DNA of 64,000 nucleotides from CAVSRC01 sp963830205. Its GTDB lineage: Bacteria > Pseudomonadota > Alphaproteobacteria > Rhizobiales > Kaistiaceae. Positions within the stretch are counted from its first letter, which is position 1; every line of letters begins with the position of its first letter. Shown here piece after piece: positions 7,889 to 17,047 of the stretch. The stretch is taken from NCBI GenBank assembly GCA_963830205.1, contig CAWHLP010000033.1, positions 178,089-242,088 on the forward strand, read 5' to 3'. The notes under the pieces were generated by a model, which worked only from the letters and a program-made list of their open reading frames with translations, ran no database searches and was not told where the DNA came from. The position numbers and the translations under genes are program-made.

Positions 7889-9552
7889 GTGACCAGTTCG
7901 CCGGCGAGCGCCCTGCCGATCAGCGCCCGCGTCTCGGCAATGCCGTAGATCGACACGAACGAGCCGAAGCGGGGCCCGCGCTCCTGGCCGAGCAGGATCT
8001 CGTACAGCGTCGAGAACCACGCCACCGATACGCCCGGCCCGCCGTCGGGCCCCTTGCGCTCGGCGTCCTGATAGCGCGGCACTGCCCGTGCCACATCGAG
8101 CACGGCATGCTGGATTGCCTCGGCTTCCGCATCGGCGGCAAGTGTCGCCAGCTTGGCGTCGAGCGCTTCAAGCGCCGCCCGTTCGACCGCGTCCGGCTCG
8201 CGGAACACCTTCTTGGGCGCGACGAAGTCGTGATAGTAGCGCACCGCATAGCCGACCAGCTCGTCGAGCTTGGGATGGCTCTCCGGCGTGACGCCCTTCA
8301 CGTGGCGCACGATGAAGCCCCACAGCACGTCCTTGTCGTTGGCGTTGGAGGCGCTGGCGAGATTGAGCAGCATCGAAAATGCGATCGGCATCTCGATCGC
8401 CGGCGGGGCGCCGGAATGGATGTGCCACACCGGGTTGCCCAGCCGCTGGTCGTCCGCCTGGCGCGGGTAGGCATCGAGGAAGGAGAAGTACTCGTCGACC
8501 GCCTTGGGGATGACGTCGAAATAGAGCCGCTTGGCCGCCCTCGGCTTCTGGAACATGAACAGCGACAGGCTCTCCGGCGAGGCATAGGCCAGCCAATCGT
8601 CGATGGTCAGGCCATTGCCCTTCGACTTGGAGATCTTCTGGCCGCGCTCGTCGAGGAAGAGCTCGTAGTTGAAGCCGTCCGGCGGCTCGGCGCCAAGCAC
8701 CGCGCAGATGCGGCTCGACAGCTTGACCGATTCGATCAGGTCCTTGCCCGACATCTCGTAGTCGATGCCGAGCGCCGCCCAGCGCAGCGCCCAGTCGGCC
8801 TTCCACTGGCACTTGACGGCACCGCCGGTGATCGGGACGGAGGTCAGCTTGTCGCCGTTGTCGGGATCGCGGAAGAGGATGGTGCCGGCGGCGACGTCGC
8901 GCTCGATGATCGGCACCTGCAATACGGCGCCGCTCTTCGGCGAGATCGGCAGGAAGGGCGAATAGGACTGCTGGCGTTCCTCGCGCAGCGACGGCAGCAT
9001 GATCGCCATCACCTCGTCGTAGACCTCCAGCATCCGCTTGAGCATCGTGTCGAAGCGGCCGGCCTTGTAATAGTCGGTCGAGCTGACGAACTCGTAGGCG
9101 AAGCCGAAGCGGTCGAGGAAAGCGCGCAGGCGCGCATTGTTGGCGGCGCCGAAGCTCGGATATTCGTTCGAGAACGGGTCCGGCACGGCGGTCAGCGGCT
9201 GGTTGAGATGAGCCCGCATCATCTCCTGGTTGGGGACGTTGCCGGGGACCTTCCTGAGGCCGTCCATGTCGTCCGAAAAGCAGATGAGGCGCGTCGGCAC
9301 CTGATCCTCGGTGATCAGCCGGAAGGCGGTCCTCACCATGGTCGTGCGGGCGACCTCGCCGAATGTGCCGATATGCGGCAGGCCGGAGGGGCCGTAGCCG
9401 GTCTCGAAGGTGACCTCGCGCACCGGCGCCTGGCTGCGCTTCAGCCGTTCCACCAGCTTCTGCGCCTCCTCGAACGGCCAGGCTTTCGAGCGCCGGGCGG
9501 CGGCAAGGAGGTCGGGGGAAATGGCGAGCGGCGGCGGGCTGGCGGTCGACAA
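7885..9552 (-). CDS. lysK: Lysine--tRNA ligase, class I
   Basis: 555 residues. It charges tRNA-Lys with lysine in the cytoplasm. This is the class I enzyme, found in archaea and alphaproteobacteria in place of class II LysS. The HIGH-like motif is PHIGT (residues 59-63) and the KMSKS motif is KISKS (306-310), followed by KGN. The start is a TTG at 9552 with AGGA upstream; no ATG or GTG fits better. It converges with the nuclease-like gene and the two stop codons overlap (TTAG, 7885-7888). Confidence 0.95.
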   Translation of the reverse strand: MSTASPPPLAISPDLLAAARRSKAWPFEEAQKLVERLKRSQAPVREVTFETGYGPSGLPHIGTFGEVARTTMVRTAFRLITEDQVPTRLICFSDDMDGLRKVPGNVPNQEMMRAHLNQPLTAVPDPFSNEYPSFGAANNARLRAFLDRFGFAYEFVSSTDYYKAGRFDTMLKRMLEVYDEVMAIMLPSLREERQQSYSPFLPISPKSGAVLQVPIIERDVAAGTILFRDPDNGDKLTSVPITGGAVKCQWKADWALRWAALGIDYEMSGKDLIESVKLSSRICAVLGAEPPDGFNYELFLDERGQKISKSKGNGLTIDDWLAYASPESLSLFMFQKPRAAKRLYFDVIPKAVDEYFSFLDAYPRQADDQRLGNPVWHIHSGAPPAIEMPIAFSMLLNLASASNANDKDVLWGFIVRHVKGVTPESHPKLDELVGYAVRYYHDFVAPKKVFREPDAVERAALEALDAKLATLAADAEAEAIQHAVLDVARAVPRYQDAERKGPDGGPGVSVAWFSTLYEILLGQERGPRFGSFVSIYGIAETRALIGRALAGELVT

Positions 9553-9688
9553 GGCAACGGTTCCTGGATGGAGGCGCGGCGGACCCTAAGAACCACGGGC
9601 GCCGCCGTCAACAATCGCGCCTTGCAGCCGGGCCGGCGAGGCCATACGTTCCGCCCCGCTAGGCACCCGACCCAGGACGACAAACGCG

Positions 9689-10111
9689 ATGAGCAAGACG
9701 GTCAAGCCGGTCTCCGAGCAGGAGGCGTTGATCTACACCATGGTGACCCTGTCAGCCGCCGACCGCAGCATGACCGACGGCGAGCTGATGAAGATCGGCG
9801 ACATCGTCAAGACCCTGCCGATCTTCCGCGATTTCGAGCGCGACCGGCTGGTGGCGGTGGCCGAGGCCTGCGGTACCCTGCTGCAGGAGGAGGACGGCCT
9901 GGAGACGGTGCTTGCGGTCATCTCCACCTCGCTGCCGCAGCGCCTCTACGAGACGGCCTATGCGGTGGCCGTCGAGGTAGCCGCCGCCGATCTGCACGTC
10001 GAGCAGGAGGAGCTGCGCTTCCTGCAGATTCTCCGCGACGCGCTCAACCTCGATCCGTTGGCGACCGCTGCGATCGAGCGCGGCGCCCGCGCCCGCTATC
10101 GTACATCCTAG
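9689..10111 (+). CDS. TerB family protein (tellurite-resistance-like helical domain)
   Basis: 140 residues, all helical, with the acidic TerB-like pattern (SAADRSMTDGELMKIGDIV, AAADLHVEQEELRFLQIL). TerB-like domains are small cytoplasmic modules of poorly known function; single-domain copies like this one are common in alphaproteobacteria and do not imply tellurite resistance. ATG at 9689 with AGGA upstream. The stop shares CTAG with the stop of the convergent solute-binding protein. Confidence 0.85.
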   Translation: MSKTVKPVSEQEALIYTMVTLSAADRSMTDGELMKIGDIVKTLPIFRDFERDRLVAVAEACGTLLQEEDGLETVLAVISTSLPQRLYETAYAVAVEVAAADLHVEQEELRFLQILRDALNLDPLATAAIERGARARYRTS

Positions 10112-11115
10112 AAGAAGCCGACCGGGAAATAGCGGAGATAGAGCTCCGTATAGATGCCCTTCTCGTAGACCGCCTGGAGGGCGGCGTTGACCGCGTGCTT
10201 GAGATCGGTCGACCCCTTGGCGAAGGCGATGGCGTAGCCCTGGCCGAAGAAGCGCGTCTCCAGATAGGGGCCGCCGGCAAAGACGCAGCAATCACTGGCC
10301 CCGGTGCTGGCCAGCCAGAAGGAAAGCTGTAGCCCGTCGCCGAAATGGGCGTCGGCCGCCCCCGATTTGACCGCCTCGCGCGCCGCCTCCGTCGTCGGAT
10401 AGAGCTTGCGGCCGATCTCCGGGAACATCGAGGCGAGGTAGGCCTCGTGGGCGGTGCCCGTCACCACGGCCAGCGTGTGGCCGCGCAGCCCCTGCGGCGA
10501 GATGTCGAGCCCGGCCTCGCCGCGCCTGACGACAAAGCGCGCCGGCAGGCGCAGATAGACGTCGGAGAAGTCCATCGTCGCCCGGTTCTCGGCGGTTATC
10601 GCGATGCCGGCGATGACCGCATCGGCGGTCTTGTCGGCAAGGTGGCCGGTGAGGTCGTCCCACTGCCGCGCCTGGATCGTGCACGGCACCGCCAGCTCGG
10701 TACAGATCGCCCGCGCCAGGTCGATGTTGAAGCCGGTCAGGTGGCCGTTGGCATCGAGGAAATTGAACGGCGGAAAGTTGTCGGTGGTGATGAAGCGGAT
10801 GGCCTGCACGGCGCCGGCCGGCGGGCGCTCGATGCGCTCCTTGGGGTCCCAGAAATCGGGAACGATGGCGTCGTGCCCGACGGCGGAAAACGGACCCGAG
10901 GCGACCGGCGGTGCCGGGCGCGGCTGGGCCGCGGCTGGCGGCGCCGCCGGCGGTTCGGCGTCCGGCAGTGGCTCAGGAGCCGGCAGCAGGGCCGAGGGCG
11001 GCACAATGGAGATCGGCGCCTCCTGCGCCGCCGCCAGGACCAGCCCAGCGCCGGCCACAACCGCCACAATCGCCGCAGCCAGGGTGGTGCGACGCAAGAT
11101 CGCAGAAGAAAGCAT
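10108..11115 (-). CDS. Periplasmic amino-acid-type solute-binding protein (SBP_bac_3)
   Basis: 335 residues from ATG 11115, with GAGAG upstream. An N-terminal hydrophobic segment (TTLAAAIVAVVAGAGLVLAAA) acts as signal or anchor. A Pro/Ala-rich linker (about 45-80) follows, then an SBP_bac_3 domain (TTDNFPPFNFLDANGHLTGF, DAVIAGIAITAENR, VVTGTAHEAYL). Such proteins bind polar amino acids or act as sensors. No permease or ATPase lies next to it, so it may work with a remote transporter. The frame is open further upstream, but that part overlaps the divergent glycosyltransferase start and looks non-coding. Confidence 0.8.
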   Translation of the reverse strand: MLSSAILRRTTLAAAIVAVVAGAGLVLAAAQEAPISIVPPSALLPAPEPLPDAEPPAAPPAAAQPRPAPPVASGPFSAVGHDAIVPDFWDPKERIERPPAGAVQAIRFITTDNFPPFNFLDANGHLTGFNIDLARAICTELAVPCTIQARQWDDLTGHLADKTADAVIAGIAITAENRATMDFSDVYLRLPARFVVRRGEAGLDISPQGLRGHTLAVVTGTAHEAYLASMFPEIGRKLYPTTEAAREAVKSGAADAHFGDGLQLSFWLASTGASDCCVFAGGPYLETRFFGQGYAIAFAKGSTDLKHAVNAALQAVYEKGIYTELYLRYFPVGFF

Positions 11116-11188
11116 GACTCTCAGGGCTTCAACGTAAGATTGAGGCTTCACGAACCGCACGATTCCTGCTGACAATAGCACGGGCAAG

Positions 11189-12994
11189 ATGTGGCGCACG
11201 TCCGAGGCGAGGACGCCCGGGGGGCACGTGGCAACATACCAGTTGGGCAATCGCCCGGTCGCGTTCTCGCGCGCCGGCGACGATTCGGACGAGGCCTACG
11301 CCGAACGGGCGCGGCGGCTGGGGCTGCCTTTTGCATCCGAAGTCCGGCTCGCCGAGGGCGCCGCCGTCGACATGGCGGCCATCCGCCGCGGCACCTTCGC
11401 CAAGTCGCCGGGCACCGCCGGCCTCGCCTTCGTGGCGCCTGAAGAAGAGACGCTGCCCGAAATCGCCCACTGGCTCACGCGCTATCCCGTCGCCCGCCAG
11501 CGCCTGTGCGTCGCCACGCCGATGGCCATCCGCTCCGCTCTGGTAGACGCCGGTGCCCGGCGCTTTGCCACCAATGCCGTCACCCGGCTGGCGACCCTCT
11601 ACCCGGACCTGTCGGCGCGCCGGGTGGTCACCGGCCGTCAGCTCTTCGCAGGTCTCGCTTTGGCCGCCACCATCGTGCTCGGCGTTCGCGTCGCACCGCT
11701 GGCGACCGCCATCGCGCTCAACCTGATCGGCGCCTTCTTCTTCTTTGGCGTGTCCGTGCTGCGCTTCATCGCCGCCGGCTTCGTCTCGGGGCGCACGCTT
11801 GGTGACGCCGATGCGGCGGGCGACGAGGGGGACGACGACCTGCCCGTCTACACGATCCTGGTGCCGCTGCTCCACGAGGCGCATCTGGTTGCCGATCTGG
11901 TGGCGGCGCTCGGCCGCATCGACTGGCCGCACGATCGCCTCGACATCAAGCTGATCGTCGAGGCCGACGATCCGGAGACGGTCGCGGCGGCCAGGGTGTG
12001 GGGGCACGGACCGCCCTTCGAGGTCATTGTCGTACCGCCAGGCCAGCCGCGCACCAAGCCGAAGGCGCTGTCCTTCGCCCTGCCGTTTGCCCGCGGCGCA
12101 TTCGTCACCGTTTACGATGCCGAGGACCAGCCGCACCCCCGGCAATTGCGCGCCGCCTATCGCACCTTCCAGCACCTGCCGCCGGAGGTCGCCTGCCTGC
12201 AGGCGACGCTTGCCGTCGACAACGCCTCCACCAGCCTCATCGCGCAGAGTTTTGCCATCGAATACTCGGCCCTGTTCGACGGGCTCCTGCCGGCGCTCGC
12301 CGCCCTCGACATGCCGCTGCCGCTCGGCGGTACCTCGAACCACTTCCGCCGCGCGGCGCTCACCGAGGTCGGCGGGTGGGACCCGTTCAACGTCACCGAG
12401 GACGCCGATCTCGGCCTGCGCCTGGCGCGCTTCGGCTACCGCTCGGGGACGCTCGACCTGGAGACCCTGGAAGAGGCGCCGGCGAAGCTCGGCCCGTGGA
12501 TGCGCCAGCGCACCCGCTGGTTCAAGGGCTGGATGCAGACCTGGCTGGTGCACACCCGCCATCCGCTGCGCCTGCTGCACGAGCTCGGCTGGCGCCGCTT
12601 CCTCGGCTTCAACCTGATCGGCACCGGCCTCATCGTCTCGGCCCTGATCCATCCGCTCTATCTGGTCACGCTGGTTGCCCTGGCGACCAACCCGCTCGAC
12701 CTGTGGGGCGATGGCAGCGCCTTCGCGGCGATGACGGTCGGCATCAATCTGTTCAATCTCTTCGCCGGCTACGCCGCCATGGCGGTGCTCGCCCGGCGCA
12801 CTCTGGAGCTGCGCGGCAAGCAACGCCAGGCCTGGGCGCTCACCCTGTTGCCCTTCTATTGGCTGATGATGTCGCTGGCGTGCTACCGGGCGCTCGCCCA
12901 GCTCGTCGTCAAACCGCACAAATGGGAGAAGACGCCCCATCGCGGGCGCGAGGCCGATGTCGGCGGCTCAATCGATGGGAAGTGGAGCGGGTGA
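11189..12994 (+). CDS. Membrane glycosyltransferase family 2 (cellulose-synthase-like)
   Basis: 601 residues from ATG 11189. An N-terminal region of about 140 residues resembles a GspE/type II secretion N-domain (SPGTAGLAFVAPEEETLPEI). Two transmembrane segments, a GT2 catalytic domain with YDAED (about 308), TEDADLGLRL (about 403) and the QRTRW motif (about 440), and then three or four C-terminal membrane helices follow. It probably polymerises or transfers a sugar across the inner membrane; donor and product are unknown. The last 12 bases overlap the 3' end of the convergent tRNA-Gly gene. Confidence 0.85.
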   Translation: MWRTSEARTPGGHVATYQLGNRPVAFSRAGDDSDEAYAERARRLGLPFASEVRLAEGAAVDMAAIRRGTFAKSPGTAGLAFVAPEEETLPEIAHWLTRYPVARQRLCVATPMAIRSALVDAGARRFATNAVTRLATLYPDLSARRVVTGRQLFAGLALAATIVLGVRVAPLATAIALNLIGAFFFFGVSVLRFIAAGFVSGRTLGDADAAGDEGDDDLPVYTILVPLLHEAHLVADLVAALGRIDWPHDRLDIKLIVEADDPETVAAARVWGHGPPFEVIVVPPGQPRTKPKALSFALPFARGAFVTVYDAEDQPHPRQLRAAYRTFQHLPPEVACLQATLAVDNASTSLIAQSFAIEYSALFDGLLPALAALDMPLPLGGTSNHFRRAALTEVGGWDPFNVTEDADLGLRLARFGYRSGTLDLETLEEAPAKLGPWMRQRTRWFKGWMQTWLVHTRHPLRLLHELGWRRFLGFNLIGTGLIVSALIHPLYLVTLVALATNPLDLWGDGSAFAAMTVGINLFNLFAGYAAMAVLARRTLELRGKQRQAWALTLLPFYWLMMSLACYRALAQLVVKPHKWEKTPHRGREADVGGSIDGKWSG

Positions 12995-13056
12995 AGGGAA
13001 TCGAACCCTCGTATGCAGCTTGGGAAGCTGCCGTTCTGCCATTGAACTACACCCGC
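12983..13056 (-). tRNA. tRNA-Gly (CCC)
   Basis: On the minus strand the sequence folds as a 74-nt cloverleaf with encoded CCA. The acceptor stem GCGGGTG pairs with CACCCGC, the anticodon stem is GCAGC/GCTGC, the loop is TTCCCAA, giving anticodon CCC, and the T-loop is TTCGATT. It closely resembles bacterial tRNA-Gly(CCC). Its 3' end overlaps the stop of the glycosyltransferase gene. Confidence 0.95.
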
Positions 13057-13195
13057 TTGAAGGCGGAGATATAAGGCCATCGCGCGGCCGAAGGCAATCT
13101 GCCGCCGCAGCCGGCGGCTTGCCCCGCTCCGGCGCATGACGGAGAGTGGCCGCGCTTCAGGTCGCGGCTTCTTTTTGTGACAAGGGGGTTGGCGG

Positions 13196-15154
13196 ATGTC
13201 CGACGCCGATCTGCTGGCGGAAATCGAAGATGCCATCGATGCGGTCGCGCCGCTGTCGGAGCTCAGCACGCGCGTGCAGGCGCTGGCCCACCTCGCCGAC
13301 GCAGCGGGCGAGGACGGCATCCGCTACCTGATCGCCCGCGGCATCGTCGAGAATCGCGGCGAACTGCCCCAGTCGGCGCTGGCGACGTTTCAGCAGGCGC
13401 GCGACATGGCGCTCAGCGCCGGCGTCGTCGGGCAACTGGCGCGCATCTCCCGCGAGATCGCCCGCGTGCGCTCGTGGAGCGGCGATATCGCCGGGGCTGC
13501 CATGGAGCTCCTGCGCTCGGTCGCCGAGATCGAGCAGTCGGATGCGGGCCTCGCCCGCGAGCGGGCAGGAAGCGGCAGCGGGCTCGGTGAGCGGCCGGCG
13601 CGTGACGACGTCGCCCGCCGCGGCCGCCAGGAAGTCCACATCCGCGTCGACCGCGCCTCGACCGTGGCCGAGATCGGCCGCCTCGACATCGAAGCCGGCC
13701 GTTACGAGGCAGCCCTGCCGGCGCTCGACGAGGCGGCGCGCCAGGCCGGCAACCTGCCGCCGCGCGAGGCTGGGCGCATCGCCTATAACCGCTGCGAATC
13801 CTGGTTCGGCCTCGGCCGCACCGACCGCTGCCGCGAGCTCATCGAGGAGACGGCGCCGCTCTTTTCCAAGGCCTATCCGCGCGACCTCTTCCGCGTGCGC
13901 CTGCTCAAGGCCCGCTGCCTGTTGCAGGACGGCGACCGCGATGGGGCCGCCGAGCTTGCCCGCCAGGCGGCCGCGGCGCTGGGCGGCGACGACGATTCCT
14001 ACGAGAAGGGGGCCGAGTGGCTTGTCTTCGACGGGCTCATCAAGGAGCATGACGATCCGGAGGCGGCGATCGATGCCCTGCGCGCCGCGCGCCTGCGCTT
14101 CGCCGACGACAACCTGCCGCGCCATGAGGTGGAGGCGTGCATCTCGCTTGCCCGCATCCTGGCCAGGCATGGCCACATGCCGGAGGCGGAGATCACCGTC
14201 GCCGAGGCGCTTGCCCGCGCCGCCGGCCTGCCGGCGCTTGCCGATCAGGTGCGCACCGCGGCCTACTCGTTCTGGTCGCCTGACAAGATCGCCGACCTCG
14301 CCGGCGACAACGCGCTCGCCCCCGGAGCGGCCGGGCAGGGGACGCGCTTCCTGGTCCTGTCGACGCTCGGCAGCGGCGGCTTCGGCACGGTCGAGCGGGC
14401 GATCGACATGGCGACCGGCGAGCAGGTCGCCATCAAGCGGCTGAAAGCCGATCGCGGCCGCACCAGCGCCGCCCGCGCGCTGATCGACACGACGGTCCGC
14501 CGCGAAGTCGAGGCGGCACGCAGAGTACCGCCGCGCTTTGCCGCGCGGACACGCTATCTCAACGTCACCGAGGCCGGCGACCTCATCCTCGTCCAGGACT
14601 TCGTCGACGGCCCGACGCTGCGCAAGGTCCTCAGCGACGGCACTGCCGATCTCGCCAGGCGCCTCGGCTTTGCTGCGCAGCTCGCCCGCGGTGTCGCCGC
14701 GCTCCATGCCCACGAGGTCGCCCATCGCGATCTCAAGCCGGAGAACGTCATCCTGCGCGGCGGCAGCGGACCGGTGCTCATCGATCTCGGCCTGGCGGCG
14801 CTGATGGGAACCTCCGACGTCTTCGCCGGCATGGGCACGCCCGGCTATGCACCGCCCGAGCAGTGGAAGGCCGGCACGGCCCCCAAGGTCTTCGGCAGCG
14901 AGGACGTCTATGCGCTCGGCCGCGTCATCGAGGAACTTGGCGGCGCGCCGCCGCCCGACAATCGCCTGGCGACGCGGCTCAAGGCACGCTTCGGCCTCGG
15001 CGCCGAGCGTGGTCTCGATATCGACGGCGGGTTGCGCAGGATGCTGGCACGCATGACCGACGAAGACCCGGCCAAGCGCGACGTCGATCTCGGCGACCTG
15101 GCCGGCGCCCTCGACGCGGCCGCCGCCAGCGCCCGCAAGGTGGTCAGTTCGTAG
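13196..15154 (+). CDS. TPR-containing serine/threonine protein kinase
   Basis: 652 residues. Residues about 1-370 are TPR-like helical repeats. A Hanks-type kinase domain occupies about 385-640: glycine loop LGSGGFGTV (about 391), VAIKRL with the ATP lysine, HRDLKPEN (about 510) with the catalytic Asp, DLG in place of DFG, and GTPGYAPPEQ in the activation segment. There is no transmembrane helix, so it is cytoplasmic. The TPR region is broken at about 119-148 by an Arg/Gly-rich insert not seen in the flanking repeats. The convergent neighbour carries an FHA domain, the usual reader of phosphothreonine, so the pair may be kinase and substrate. Stops overlap by 11 bp. Confidence 0.9.
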   Translation: MSDADLLAEIEDAIDAVAPLSELSTRVQALAHLADAAGEDGIRYLIARGIVENRGELPQSALATFQQARDMALSAGVVGQLARISREIARVRSWSGDIAGAAMELLRSVAEIEQSDAGLARERAGSGSGLGERPARDDVARRGRQEVHIRVDRASTVAEIGRLDIEAGRYEAALPALDEAARQAGNLPPREAGRIAYNRCESWFGLGRTDRCRELIEETAPLFSKAYPRDLFRVRLLKARCLLQDGDRDGAAELARQAAAALGGDDDSYEKGAEWLVFDGLIKEHDDPEAAIDALRAARLRFADDNLPRHEVEACISLARILARHGHMPEAEITVAEALARAAGLPALADQVRTAAYSFWSPDKIADLAGDNALAPGAAGQGTRFLVLSTLGSGGFGTVERAIDMATGEQVAIKRLKADRGRTSAARALIDTTVRREVEAARRVPPRFAARTRYLNVTEAGDLILVQDFVDGPTLRKVLSDGTADLARRLGFAAQLARGVAALHAHEVAHRDLKPENVILRGGSGPVLIDLGLAALMGTSDVFAGMGTPGYAPPEQWKAGTAPKVFGSEDVYALGRVIEELGGAPPPDNRLATRLKARFGLGAERGLDIDGGLRRMLARMTDEDPAKRDVDLGDLAGALDAAAASARKVVSS

Positions 15155-16925
15155 CCGGCGCGGCGGCCGCCACCGTCTTCTCCCCGGCCAGCGTGAAGAG
15201 GTCGTAGGTGACCTGGTGCTTGGCCTGACCGAGCACCCTCAGCGTCAGCGTCTCGTCGTGCTCGGCCGTGTAGGTGAGGCTGGAGAACCAGCTCGAGCCA
15301 TAGGCGGCGGTCACCCCCTTGCCGTCGCGCAGCAGCATGAGATTGAGCGTCCCGCTGTATTCGCCGTAGGCGACGAAGGTGTAGGCGTGGCCGGCAGCGA
15401 CCTTGACCGCGTGCTCGCGATAGGAGGTCGGACCGACGGTTACCGCCTCGCTGGTCTTGAGCGATGCCGGCACCTTCGCCGTCTCGTCGACCGGGCCACC
15501 GGTCTTCTCTTCCAGCGCGGTGCGGGCGTCGGCGACCACCGTGTTCTCGTGGCTGTCGAAGAGCGCCAGCGCCTTCTGCCACTCGTCCTTGGCCGCCGCC
15601 AGGTCGAAGCTTGCCGGATCGAGGACGGCGCGGATCAGGTCGGCGCGCTGGGCGTAGTTCAGCATCACCGCGCTTGGGCTACGCCCGCCGTCGCGGATGT
15701 CGACCGTGCCGCCGCTGAGGATCGCCACCACCTTGCCGCTGGCATCGACGATCGGGCTGCCGCTGGCGCCGCCGGTCGCCGGCAGGCTGTTCTCGACCAG
15801 GAGGGCGTGTGCCGCGTCGGCGTGGAACAGGAAATAGTCCGAGAGCGCCGTCACCCGCCCGAACTGAACCACCGGGTTGGGGCTGAGCTGGGCGAGCTTC
15901 TGCGCGCCGGTGCCCTCCACCGGGTAGCCGGCGAAGGCCAGCGGGTCGCCGGCCTTGAGCGTGGTCGGATCGTCGGCGATCGCGAAGAACTTGCCGAGGT
16001 CGGCCGTCGGGTCGACCGCGAGGATGGCGACGTCATAGGCCGATGGCATCGCCGCGCCGTCGGTCAGCGACTGGAAGCCCTTGCTGGTGGCGATCGCCTG
16101 GTCGACGAAATTGTTGAAGGCGTCGTAGCCGGGGTGGACCCGTTTTCCGGTCACGGGAATGCCGTCGGCGGCGTCCGGCCTGCGCACCAGAATGTGCTCG
16201 CCCGGCTTCAGCCTGTCCATCACCGCGGCGACGTGGGCGTTGGTCACCAGCATCCCGGCCTTGAGCGGCCAGGCGGTGCCGATGACGTGGGCGAGGCCCT
16301 GGCCGTCTTCCAGGACGACGGCGAACGCGCCGGCGCGCAGGAAATCGATCGTTGGGAACGCGCCCTGCGCCTCTTTGCTGACCGCGGACCGCATGTCGGC
16401 CATCTGCTGGGTGAACTGCTCGATGCGGGCATTGGTCTGCTGGTTCAGCCACCATCCGGCGCCGACCGCGACCACCACCACGGCGGCCAGCGCCGACACT
16501 GCCGTCTTGATGTGCGCGGTGACCTTGCCCGTCGGCGTCACCGTCGCCTGGGCGAGCGTGCTCATCAGGCCGTCGCTCCGCGCCGCGCGCTTGAGGTGGA
16601 CGCGGATCACCGGCCCCTTCTTGTTGCCGAAGCGGATCGTCGCATTGTCGGTGATCGGCTGGCCCTGTTCCGGCGGGTAGCCGTTCACCTCGAAATAGTG
16701 GTTGCCGAAGGCCTCGATGACGTAGTCGCCGGATTCCTGGCGATAGAGCCGGCCGTGCTTGCCGCCGATCATGCGGGCAGTGGGCGGGAAGACGACGTCG
16801 CAGTTCGATTCGCGCCCGAAGACGATCTCGTCGGTGCCGATTTCGAACGTCTTGCTCTCGGAGAGATCGAATGCCGGATCGTCGGATTTGCCTTTGACCG
16901 GTTCGATCGTGACCTGCCAGTCCAT
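15144..16925 (-). CDS. FHA domain - transmembrane - trypsin-like protease protein
   Basis: 593 residues. A cytoplasmic FHA domain (about 1-112; FGRESNCDVVF, GGKHGRLY) is followed by one transmembrane helix (about 142-160) and a periplasmic trypsin-like/HtrA-type domain. The triad is visible: His231 in VTNAHVAAV, Asp298 in YDVAIL and Ser388 in GGASGSP. A C-terminal beta domain (about 480-590) has no assigned family. The layout suggests that phosphothreonine binding inside the cell is linked to proteolysis outside. It faces the TPR kinase at 13196-15154, the likely source of the phosphorylation (inference). Confidence 0.85.
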   Translation of the reverse strand: MDWQVTIEPVKGKSDDPAFDLSESKTFEIGTDEIVFGRESNCDVVFPPTARMIGGKHGRLYRQESGDYVIEAFGNHYFEVNGYPPEQGQPITDNATIRFGNKKGPVIRVHLKRAARSDGLMSTLAQATVTPTGKVTAHIKTAVSALAAVVVVAVGAGWWLNQQTNARIEQFTQQMADMRSAVSKEAQGAFPTIDFLRAGAFAVVLEDGQGLAHVIGTAWPLKAGMLVTNAHVAAVMDRLKPGEHILVRRPDAADGIPVTGKRVHPGYDAFNNFVDQAIATSKGFQSLTDGAAMPSAYDVAILAVDPTADLGKFFAIADDPTTLKAGDPLAFAGYPVEGTGAQKLAQLSPNPVVQFGRVTALSDYFLFHADAAHALLVENSLPATGGASGSPIVDASGKVVAILSGGTVDIRDGGRSPSAVMLNYAQRADLIRAVLDPASFDLAAAKDEWQKALALFDSHENTVVADARTALEEKTGGPVDETAKVPASLKTSEAVTVGPTSYREHAVKVAAGHAYTFVAYGEYSGTLNLMLLRDGKGVTAAYGSSWFSSLTYTAEHDETLTLRVLGQAKHQVTYDLFTLAGEKTVAAAAPATN

Positions 16926-17047
16926 CTGCGGCTCGCTTCAAGCTGTCGACCAAAGCTGAAGCCAATAGACTAGCAACGACAAAACGGCAAAAAAAGGCTG
17001 GATTCGGCACAGTATTGCGACACTATCTGGCCCCCATTGCGAGCATA

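Noticed and set aside
11129..12940. 600-codon open frame antisense to the glycosyltransferase gene
   Set aside because: Low-complexity Arg/Gln/Gly-rich translation, no motif; the plus strand has full GT2 motifs.
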